Shown here in pieces: positions 1-5,358 of a stretch of 5,358 nucleotides of DNA. The notes under the pieces were generated by a model. It did not search any database and was not told where the DNA came from. It saw only the letters and a list, made by a program, of their open reading frames with translations. Position 1 is the first letter of the stretch. Every line of letters begins with the position of its first letter. The stretch covers positions 1 through 5,358 of the forward strand of contig JBFHEL010000296.1 of assembly GCA_041584155.1 (NCBI GenBank), written 5' to 3'. The translations under genes and the position numbers were made by a program. Origin of the DNA: Saccharicrinis sp041584155. Its GTDB lineage: Bacteria > Bacteroidota > Bacteroidia > Bacteroidales > Marinilabiliaceae.

Positions 1-266
1 CCACCACCAAAAAGAGCAAAACATTTTCCTTTTAAAGATTCATCTTCTACCGAAGGTAAGAATTCGTCCCAATAATTAGGTAGTTCACCATCAAACCAGG
101 TAGGAATAGCCAATATATAATTGGAATATGCCATAAACTGTTCCTGAGTAGCTTCTTCAATATTTATATCATCAATATCCACATCACCCAAGGCCTTTTT
201 TATTTTCTGCGCTTGCTGTTTTGTTTTTACTGAATTAAAACTGTAAAATATGCCTATTTTATCCAT
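1..266 (-). CDS. Flavodoxin-like protein, 3' part cut by the window edge
   Basis: Flavodoxins are small cytoplasmic electron carriers that bind FMN non-covalently. The 88 full residues visible begin with the first beta strand (KIGIFY, residues 3-8). They continue through PTWFDGELPNYWDEF (residues 55-69), which matches the flavodoxin 50s-60s loop whose Trp stacks on FMN (here W57), to KGKCFALFGGG (79-89), the strand before the usual GDQ segment. A family member is about 165-175 residues, so roughly half is missing. The start ATG at 266-264 puts the first strand at the very N-terminus, as expected. The gene begins 18 bases after the E1 stop codon, so it is probably co-transcribed with E2 and E1. 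The oddity is the phosphate-binding loop: flavodoxins usually have a T/S-x-T-G-x-T pattern there, but this protein reads SFNSVKT (residues 9-15), without the Gly and keeping only the last Thr. It may bind FMN weakly, bind another flavin, or have lost flavin. Family assignment is fairly sure; function is not. Confidence 0.8.
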   Translation of the reverse strand, partial: MDKIGIFYSFNSVKTKQQAQKIKKALGDVDIDDINIEEATQEQFMAYSNYILAIPTWFDGELPNYWDEFLPSVEDESLKGKCFALFGG

Positions 267-284
267 TTCGAAATCATTTTAACA

Positions 285-2333
285 TTAGTACTGCAAAATT
301 TCACGTGCTGCATCTGTAATCTTTTTTACATCTGGCAATATAGCAGCTTCTAAAATACGATTAAAGCCCACAGGGGTAAAAGTTGAACCCACGCGTTTCA
401 CAGGTGCATCCAGCATCTCAAACCCTTTTTCTGCAATGATAGCAGCAACTTCACCACCAAAACCAGCAAAAACCTTATCTTCATGAACCACCAGTGCCTT
501 TGATGTTTTTTGGATAGATGCCAGTACTGTTTCATAATCTAAAGGAACCAACGAGCGCAGATCAATTACTTCCACTTCACCCAGTCCTTCTTCTGCCAAT
601 TTATCTGCAGCCAGCACACACATATGGGTTGTATTACCATAGGTAATGATGGTTAAATCGCTTCCTTCACGTCTTATTCTTGCCTTACCAAAGGGAACCT
701 CAAACTCTTCGGGTATTGGAGTTGCCGCTTTAGGTGAATTATATAAAGCCTTGGGCTCTAAAAATAACGTCATACCCTCAGAACGTATGGAAGTACGTAA
801 TAATCCGGCCGCATCATCGGCATAGGAAGGATAAACTACGCGTACCCCTGGAAATGTAGTTAAGGCCCCTTCTATATTTTGCGAATGGTATAATCCGCCG
901 CCGATATAACCACCTGAAGCCAATCGAACGGTAATATTTGGAGAAAACTGTCCTTTGGTTCGCCAATATTCATGAGTAGTTTCAACAAACTGTTCCATAG
1001 CAGGCCAGAAATAATCAGCGAACTCAGCTCCTTCAACCACAATACGAATATTCTTATTAAAGCGCGACATGCCATTGGCCGTTCCCATAATATAATCTTC
1101 GGCTATTGGGGCATTAAATACGCGTTCGTGACCAAATTCCTGCTGCATTCCCTTAGATACATTAAAAATTCCGCCTTTATCCTTGTTGGCCATATCCTGA
1201 CCCCATATATAGGTATCCGGATTTCTACGAAACTCTTCTTTTAAAGTACCATTAAGTGCTTCAATGAGTTTCTTAGGTTCACCTTTCTCGGTATGAACTC
1301 CATCAGGAAATTTTTGAGGCACATAGGCTGGAGGATACACAAAATCAAATATACTATCAGGAGAAGGATCCGGCGCCGATAAGCCAGCTTTGTGCGCTTT
1401 TTTTACCTTTTCTTTTACCTCATTGTCGATATTATTCAGTTCTTCTTCAGTTGCTCTGTTGTATCTGATTAACAAACGACGGAATTTGGCGATAGGATCG
1501 TATTCCTGAACATAATTCAATTCGGCTTTATCACGGTATAATTCATGTCTGTCGGAATTGGAATGTGAGTGAATACGCACACAATTGGCATGGACAATAA
1601 CTGGTTTTTGATTTTCCTGGGCCCACTTAACCGCTTCAGTCATGGTGTTCATCGAATCAAAAACATCCTTTCCATTACAATATAATATTCTCAGATTTTT
1701 TAAACCTTCAAAATTTTTGGCTACTTTTCGGTTGGCCGATTGATCTTTTTTGGGTACTGATATACCATATCCATTGTCTTGAAAAACAAAGACAACAGGC
1801 AACTGTTCTTTTGATGCGCCATTAATAGCTTCATATACATATCCTTCAGAAACAGAAGATTCTCCCTGCGAGCTAATTGCTACACCTTTAGATTTATACT
1901 GCTTGATGGCACGGGCTATTCCAACGGCATGCAAAGTATGATTTCCTGTACAGGAAGAAACATTATGAATATTCCATTCTGGTTTGGCAAAATGGTTCGA
2001 CATATGTCGTCCACCACCGGCCACATCAGTATCCTTTGATATTCCGTTATAAATAATCTCCTCAGGGGTTAAACCGGCAGCCACGCAGGTTTGTAAATCT
2101 CTATAATAGGGAAATAAATGATCCTTGCTCCTGTCAAATACCTGACCAATGGCCAGCTGGATGGCATCATGTCCGGCAGCCGGTGCATGGTAGGACCATC
2201 CAATAGCCTGCTTCAGATAATTGGGAGCACGATCATCGAGACTCCTCCCTAATTTCAATAAAGCATACCATTTTAACAGCGTTTCTTTATCAGTGGTTTT
2301 AATTTTATATATTTCGTCTATATGATCTTTCAT
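285..2333 (-). CDS. Fused alpha/beta E1 of a 2-oxo acid dehydrogenase, probably branched-chain type
   Basis: This 682-residue protein is the thiamine diphosphate (ThDP) dehydrogenase of a 2-oxo acid complex: it decarboxylates the 2-oxo acid and acylates the lipoyl group of E2. Residues 1 to about 335 are the alpha part. They show YYRDL (Y77, R78), the ThDP/Mg motif GES (157-159) with N187 and Y189, and the loop RIHSHSNSDRHELYR (253-267), whose H257 aligns with the catalytic His of branched-chain E1 alpha. Residues from about 350 are the beta part, with E412 in NAPIAEDYIMG (the Glu that activates ThDP), LYHSQ (H483), FLEPKALY (524-531) and a C-terminal transketolase-like domain (VVHEDK, 615-620). 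Alpha and beta are separate genes in many bacteria; the fused form is familiar in Bacteroidota. Glu in the Mg motif and the EPKALY stretch resemble human BCKDHA/BCKDHB, favouring 2-oxoisovalerate-type substrates; pyruvate or acetoin cannot be excluded. An in-frame TAA at 2348-2346 rules out a longer start. Confidence 0.93.
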   Translation of the reverse strand: MKDHIDEIYKIKTTDKETLLKWYALLKLGRSLDDRAPNYLKQAIGWSYHAPAAGHDAIQLAIGQVFDRSKDHLFPYYRDLQTCVAAGLTPEEIIYNGISKDTDVAGGGRHMSNHFAKPEWNIHNVSSCTGNHTLHAVGIARAIKQYKSKGVAISSQGESSVSEGYVYEAINGASKEQLPVVFVFQDNGYGISVPKKDQSANRKVAKNFEGLKNLRILYCNGKDVFDSMNTMTEAVKWAQENQKPVIVHANCVRIHSHSNSDRHELYRDKAELNYVQEYDPIAKFRRLLIRYNRATEEELNNIDNEVKEKVKKAHKAGLSAPDPSPDSIFDFVYPPAYVPQKFPDGVHTEKGEPKKLIEALNGTLKEEFRRNPDTYIWGQDMANKDKGGIFNVSKGMQQEFGHERVFNAPIAEDYIMGTANGMSRFNKNIRIVVEGAEFADYFWPAMEQFVETTHEYWRTKGQFSPNITVRLASGGYIGGGLYHSQNIEGALTTFPGVRVVYPSYADDAAGLLRTSIRSEGMTLFLEPKALYNSPKAATPIPEEFEVPFGKARIRREGSDLTIITYGNTTHMCVLAADKLAEEGLGEVEVIDLRSLVPLDYETVLASIQKTSKALVVHEDKVFAGFGGEVAAIIAEKGFEMLDAPVKRVGSTFTPVGFNRILEAAILPDVKKITDAAREILQY

Positions 2334-2377
2334 AATCCTTTTTTTTTAAAAATTAGAATGTTCCTGTTTCAGGCGTA
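2334..2377 (-). other. E2-E1 intercistronic spacer with A-rich leader
   Basis: This short spacer links E2 to E1 on the minus strand. It contains a small perfect hairpin, CCTG-AAA-CAGG (2373-2363), which is too short and not directly followed by a T-run, so it is not a credible terminator. A run of nine A (coding strand, 2347-2339) ends in GGATT right before the E1 ATG. The AAGGA there sits only two bases from the ATG, too close for a normal Shine-Dalgarno site, so A-rich leader recognition, as is usual in Bacteroidota, is more likely. Confidence 0.5.
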
Positions 2378-3694
2378 CTATACTGGTCTGTTGATATCGA
2401 ATGCTTCCAGATAATCACCAATGCGACGAACAAAATTACCACCCAGGGCACCATCCACAATCCGGTGATCGTAGGAAATTGACAAGAACATTTTATGACG
2501 AATACCAATCACATCCCCTGTAGGAGTTTCGATAACAGCAGGTTTCTTTTCGATAGCACCTATAGCCAGGATAGCTACCTGTGGCTGATTAATAATAGGT
2601 GTACCTATGATATTTTTAAAGGATCCAAAATTGGTAATGGTAAAGGTACCTCCTTGAATATCATCAGGAGAAAGTTTGTTAGCACGCGCTAGATTAGCCA
2701 AACGATTCACATCAGTAGTAAGTCCGGCCAGATTTTTGAGATCGGCTTGTTTAATAACCGGTACAATCAGGTTACCACTGGGCAGTGCCACTGCCATTCC
2801 TATATTCACATTTTTCCTGTAAATAATTTTATCTCCGTCAACAGAAGCATTAACTCCAGGGAATTCTCTTAAGGCTTTTGCTGTAGCCTCAAAGAATATG
2901 GGTGTAAATGTAATTTTTTCACCATATTTTTCCTGGAAAGCTATTTTGTTTTTATTTCGCCACAACACAATATTAGTCATATCAACTTCTATCACAGCTG
3001 TAACATGAGGAGAAACATGTTTCGACATCACCATATGATCTGCAATCAGCTTACGCATGCGATCCATTTCAATAATTTCATCTTCAGCATTTACAGATAC
3101 AGGTGGACTCTGTATAGGTTTAGAAACAGGAATCGTATCTTTCTTAACTTCTTTCTCAGAAGCTGTGGCCGCAGGAGCCTTCGTAACCGTTCCTTGTTTT
3201 CTTTGTTCGATAAAAGCAATCATATCTGCTTTTGTAACCCGGTTGTTTTGTCCGCTTCCCTTAATCGTATCCAGTTCTGCGATACTAATGCCCTCTTGTT
3301 TAGCTATACTTTTAACCAAAGGCGAATAAAATTTATCCGATTCGCTAAAGTCAGGTGCCGATGTTACAGAAGCTGTGCTTGATGTTTGTTCAATACTCGC
3401 TTCCAGATCTTTTACTTCCGGACTTACAACCTCTTCCGCACCATCATCTTCACCCTCCAGTGCTATTATCGCAACGGGTTTACCTACCGCCACTAAAGAA
3501 TCGGTTTCGAATAAAATTTCTTTTACCGTTCCCGCCACAGGTGAAGGGATTTCTGAATCTACCTTATCTGTGGCAATTTCAAGAAGAACATCATCTTCTT
3601 CAATTTTATCACCAACGGATACAAACCATTTGGTAATAGTTGCTTCTTCCACACTTTCACCCATCTTGGGCATAAGAATTTCAAATGTTGACAT
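2378..3694 (-). CDS. E2 dihydrolipoyl acyltransferase of a 2-oxo acid dehydrogenase complex
   Basis: E2 forms the core of the complex: its lipoyl arm takes the acyl group from E1 and its catalytic domain transfers it to CoA. Counting from the upstream ATG at 3700 (440 residues), one lipoyl domain spans about 4-82 with the lipoylated Lys K46 in EIATDKVDSEIPSP. An Ala/Ser/Pro/Glu-rich linker follows, then the peripheral subunit-binding domain at about 124-166 (YSPLVKSIAKQEGIS, then GSGQNNRVTKADM), a second linker, and the acyltransferase domain from about 207 to the end. The active site SYDHRIVDG (409-417) contains H412 and D416. Having one lipoyl domain fits branched-chain or 2-oxoglutarate E2s better than most pyruvate E2s. 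There are two close in-frame ATGs, 3700 and 3694. I chose 3694 (MSTFEILMPKMGES) because homologues usually start just before this strand. An in-frame TAA at 3709-3707 excludes anything longer. The stop is TAG, 44 bases before the E1 start. The E2-before-E1 order is notable, and no E3 gene is visible. Confidence 0.93.
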   Translation of the reverse strand: MSTFEILMPKMGESVEEATITKWFVSVGDKIEEDDVLLEIATDKVDSEIPSPVAGTVKEILFETDSLVAVGKPVAIIALEGEDDGAEEVVSPEVKDLEASIEQTSSTASVTSAPDFSESDKFYSPLVKSIAKQEGISIAELDTIKGSGQNNRVTKADMIAFIEQRKQGTVTKAPAATASEKEVKKDTIPVSKPIQSPPVSVNAEDEIIEMDRMRKLIADHMVMSKHVSPHVTAVIEVDMTNIVLWRNKNKIAFQEKYGEKITFTPIFFEATAKALREFPGVNASVDGDKIIYRKNVNIGMAVALPSGNLIVPVIKQADLKNLAGLTTDVNRLANLARANKLSPDDIQGGTFTITNFGSFKNIIGTPIINQPQVAILAIGAIEKKPAVIETPTGDVIGIRHKMFLSISYDHRIVDGALGGNFVRRIGDYLEAFDINRPV

Positions 3695-3781
3695 ATGCAT
3701 TAATATTTATATCCAGCAAGTTATTGTATACTGAGATGTAAGATTTATTTAGTTTTCGATATGTAAACAACGGTTTATTAA

Positions 3782-3872
3782 AATAGTTTAAATTGTATTT
3801 TTTATTTGTTAATTTTTATTTGGTTGAATACAGATAAAAGACTTTAAAAGAGACCGGTTACTTTAAACTATT
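3782..3872. repeat. 11-bp perfect inverted repeat with 69-bp spacer
   Basis: AATAGTTTAAA at 3782-3792 is the exact reverse complement of TTTAAACTATT at 3862-3872. The arms are 80 bases apart centre to centre, in the middle of the divergent intergenic region. They could be paired operator half-sites or a long-stem structure. In sequence this AT-rich, an 11-bp match somewhere in 328 bases has a rough chance probability near one in ten, so it is only suggestive. Confidence 0.4.
3799..3822. repeat. Short direct repeat TTTTTATTTG, two copies
   Basis: TTTTTATTTG occurs at 3799-3808 and again at 3813-3822, a period of 14 bases, inside the spacer of the larger inverted repeat. The copies continue as TT and GTT. 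They may be an A/T-tract bend or tandem protein-binding sites, or simply low-complexity sequence. Confidence 0.35.
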
Positions 3873-3930
3873 AAATAAGATACGTTCTTTTTTAGTTTTT
3901 TTCTTCAACCTAAGGTCAAATAAAACCCTT

Positions 3931-3947
3931 CCTGAGAAATATTCAGG
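3931..3947 (+). other. Small hairpin upstream of the peptidase gene
   Basis: CCTGA (3931-3935) pairs with TCAGG (3943-3947) around a 7-base loop, with a possible inner G-U pair. It lies about 80 bases upstream of the peptidase start and would be in its 5' untranslated region if transcription starts further upstream. The stem is short and no T-run follows, so it is not called a terminator. Confidence 0.25.
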
Positions 3948-4028
3948 CTTATTCAAGTTACATAAAATAAAAAACTAATCCTTATCTTGTGGAGCAAAAA
4001 ATTAACAAAAACAAATAAAGTATTATTA

Positions 4029-4088
4029 ATGAGACACTTATCTTTTAAATTATTGGCATGTTCTGTCCTTGCCATATTGGTTGGATGT
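4029..4088 (+). other. Lipoprotein signal peptide with lipobox LVGC
   Basis: Residues 1-20 of the M13 peptidase hold two basic residues near the start (R2, K7), a hydrophobic stretch LLACSVLAILV, and LVGC ending at C20, the predicted lipidation site for signal peptidase II. An earlier LLAC at 8-11 also looks like a lipobox, but the hydrophobic core before it would be too short. Confidence 0.85.
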
Positions 4089-5358
4089 TCCCCGTCCTCT
4101 GATAAAAAATCACTACAAGTACCTGATTTATCTTCAGATCAATTAAACACCAGTGTAAATCCTGGTGATGATTTTAATGCTTATGCAAATACCCTATGGA
4201 AAGAGGCAAATCCTATTCCTGATGATAAAAGTCGTTATGGTAAATTTGACGAATTAGAAGAAAATAATAAGGAACGCTTAAGAACCATTTTTGAAGAAGT
4301 AACACAATCAAACAACAAACAAGGATCTGTTGCTCAAAAGATTGGCGAGTTTTATAATTCAGGGATGGATACAGCCAGTATTGAAAAAGCGGGATTACAG
4401 GATATCAGGTTTTTATTGGATAAAATAAATGCTATTGAAAACGCAAACGACATAGCATCAGTTATTGGTTACCTACATAAATATCAGTTATTTCCATTTT
4501 TTGCTATTTACTCTACAGCCGACAGGAAAAATAGCGATATGACTATTGCAGGTTTATACCAAAGCGGACTTGGTTTGCCTGACAGAGATTACTACCTGCT
4601 AGAAGATGATGCTTCCAATGAAATTAAATCGGCATACAAACAATACATTCAAAAAAACCTCTCTTTTGCCGGCATGGATGAAGTAAAAGCTGAATCCACC
4701 TCTGAGAAGGTATTTGAGTTGGAATATCGTTTAGCAGAGGTTTTTTATTCAAGAACAGACAACAGAAATCCGCATCTTACCTACAATAAAATTAAAGGAA
4801 CCGATTTATCAGCTACCTATCCTGGATTTGATTGGGATGGTTATTTTAAAGCTCTGGCCATTGAGGTACCTGAAGAAATAAACATCAATCAGGTAAATTA
4901 TTTAAAGCAATTGGGCAGTATTATAAAAGAACAGCCAACAGAAACCATTGCTAATTACCTGAAAACCTATGCCCTTCGCACCTTAAGCCCTTACCTGTCT
5001 TCACAGTTTGTAAATGCCAACTTTGAATTATATGGAAAGTTAATTCAGGGAAAAGAAAGTATGGAGCCACGCTGGAAAAGAGTACAAGGTACTACCAACG
5101 GAGCTTTGGGTGAGGCAATTGGTCAAATATTTGTTGAAAAATACTTTCCGCCTAAGGCTAAGCAACGAATGGAAATTCTGGTAGAAAACCTGCGTATTGG
5201 ATTTGAAGAGCGCATAGATCAGTTGGAATGGATGAGCGATAAAACAAAATTAGCTGCCAAGGATAAATTAGCTTCTATAGCCGTAAAAATTGGATATCCA
5301 AATACATGGCGTGATTATAGCCAATTAGAAATAACGCAGGACTCTTATGTGAATAACG
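4029..5358 (+). CDS. M13 (neprilysin/PepO-like) zinc metallopeptidase lipoprotein, 3' end cut by window
   Basis: M13 peptidases are zinc endopeptidases that cleave short peptides. The 443 visible residues begin with a lipoprotein signal peptide: MRHLSFK, a hydrophobic core, and the lipobox LVGC with the acylated Cys at C20, so the enzyme is anchored in an envelope membrane. The residues after Cys (SPSSDKK) do not match the acidic surface-export signal known in some Bacteroidota, so a periplasm-facing location is the default guess. The M13 N-terminal domain follows: NPGDDFNAYAN (44-54), IPDDKSRYGKFDEL (63-76), YNSGMD (109-114), LGLPDRDYYL (181-190), and near the end KLAAKDKLASIAVKIGYPNTW (about 407-427 region), all family hallmarks. 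Family members are about 670-700 residues, so the zinc site (HExxH and a downstream Glu) lies beyond the window and catalytic competence cannot be judged. The reading frame is open and intact to the edge. ATG 4029 is the first ATG of the frame (stop TAA at 3963-3965) and gives a proper signal peptide. Confidence 0.93.
   Translation, partial: MRHLSFKLLACSVLAILVGCSPSSDKKSLQVPDLSSDQLNTSVNPGDDFNAYANTLWKEANPIPDDKSRYGKFDELEENNKERLRTIFEEVTQSNNKQGSVAQKIGEFYNSGMDTASIEKAGLQDIRFLLDKINAIENANDIASVIGYLHKYQLFPFFAIYSTADRKNSDMTIAGLYQSGLGLPDRDYYLLEDDASNEIKSAYKQYIQKNLSFAGMDEVKAESTSEKVFELEYRLAEVFYSRTDNRNPHLTYNKIKGTDLSATYPGFDWDGYFKALAIEVPEEININQVNYLKQLGSIIKEQPTETIANYLKTYALRTLSPYLSSQFVNANFELYGKLIQGKESMEPRWKRVQGTTNGALGEAIGQIFVEKYFPPKAKQRMEILVENLRIGFEERIDQLEWMSDKTKLAAKDKLASIAVKIGYPNTWRDYSQLEITQDSYVNN

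Larger units (their letters stand above)
3701..4028. promoter_or_regulatory. Divergent intergenic region between the E2 operon and the M13 peptidase gene
   Basis: This 328-base, strongly AT-rich region has no credible gene. It must hold the promoter for the E2-E1-flavodoxin operon (minus strand) and probably the promoter of the peptidase gene (plus strand). I looked for the Bacteroidota promoter pattern (TAnnTTTG at -7 with TTTG about 20 bases upstream) on both strands and found no full match. Partial matches are TAACTTG on the minus strand near 3726-3720 and TATCTTG on the plus strand near 3983-3989, each without a convincing partner. Neither flanking gene has a Shine-Dalgarno sequence. The region also holds an inverted repeat, a direct repeat, a small hairpin and a pyrimidine-rich tract (about 3885-3907). 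Confidence 0.6.

Noticed and set aside
157..266. Flavodoxin-like gene as a broken pseudogene
   Set aside because: The frame is open to the window edge and the rest of the fold pattern is well kept, so the odd loop is more likely a divergent function than decay.
872..1244. Open frames within E1 at 872-1075 (minus) and 972-1244 (plus)
   Set aside because: They overlap the conserved beta part of E1 in other frames and resemble no protein family; they are chance frames.
2339..2347. Nine-base A run before the E1 start as a phase-variation tract
   Set aside because: It lies outside the coding sequence in an A-rich leader typical of the phylum; slippage would not shift the reading frame and nothing else suggests phase variation.
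2363..2373. Hairpin between E2 and E1 as a Rho-independent terminator
   Set aside because: The stem is only 4 bp and no U-run follows directly on the minus strand; E2 and E1 are also expected to be made together.
3005..3382. Plus-strand open frames across the E2 gene (3005-3382, 3057-3329, 3355-3636, 3375-3734, 2495-2692)
   Set aside because: They lie antisense to a clearly conserved E2 coding region, have low-complexity compositions mirroring its Ala/Pro/Glu-rich linkers, and show no recognisable domain.
3885..3907. Pyrimidine-rich tract as a terminator T-run
   Set aside because: No GC-rich stem precedes it, and it lies between divergent genes where no transcript is expected to end.
3701..4028. 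Possible small RNA, tRNA, riboswitch or CRISPR in the intergenic region
   Set aside because: No cloverleaf, conserved riboswitch core or regularly spaced repeats are visible; the sequence is simple AT-rich DNA.

Overview
The window looks like ordinary chromosomal DNA from a member of the Bacteroidota (Bacteroidetes). The reasons are the AT-rich sequence, start codons without Shine-Dalgarno sites in A-rich leaders, a fused alpha/beta E1 subunit of a 2-oxo acid dehydrogenase (a common form in this phylum), and an M13-family peptidase made as a lipoprotein. A marine or gut Bacteroidia or Flavobacteriia genome is plausible; the species cannot be read from the sequence.

Layout: the left 3.7 kb is a minus-strand gene cluster read right to left: an E2 dihydrolipoyl acyltransferase (2378-3694 or 3700), then a fused alpha/beta E1 dehydrogenase (285-2333), then a flavodoxin-like gene (266 to beyond the left edge). 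The gaps are 44 and 18 bases and neither holds a convincing terminator, so the three are probably one operon. A 328-base AT-rich intergenic region (3701-4028) separates this operon from a divergent plus-strand gene (4029 to beyond the right edge) that encodes the N-terminal two thirds of an M13 zinc metallopeptidase lipoprotein.

E1 and E2 would work together as the first two components of a 2-oxo acid dehydrogenase complex. E1 decarboxylates the 2-oxo acid on thiamine diphosphate and passes the acyl group to the lipoyl arm of E2, which transfers it to CoA. E1 details (a GES motif with Glu as the Mg ligand, and an EPKALY stretch near the thiamine site) resemble the branched-chain (2-oxoisovalerate) type more than the pyruvate type, but the substrate is not proven. 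No E3 (dihydrolipoyl dehydrogenase) is present in the window. The flavodoxin-like protein could carry electrons, but its phosphate loop for FMN is degenerate, and its link to the complex rests on position alone. The peptidase appears functionally unrelated.

Nothing here amounts to a clearly novel system. The points most worth a second look are the unusual flavodoxin and its place in the dehydrogenase operon, the substrate of the fused E1, and an 11-bp inverted repeat in the divergent intergenic region.
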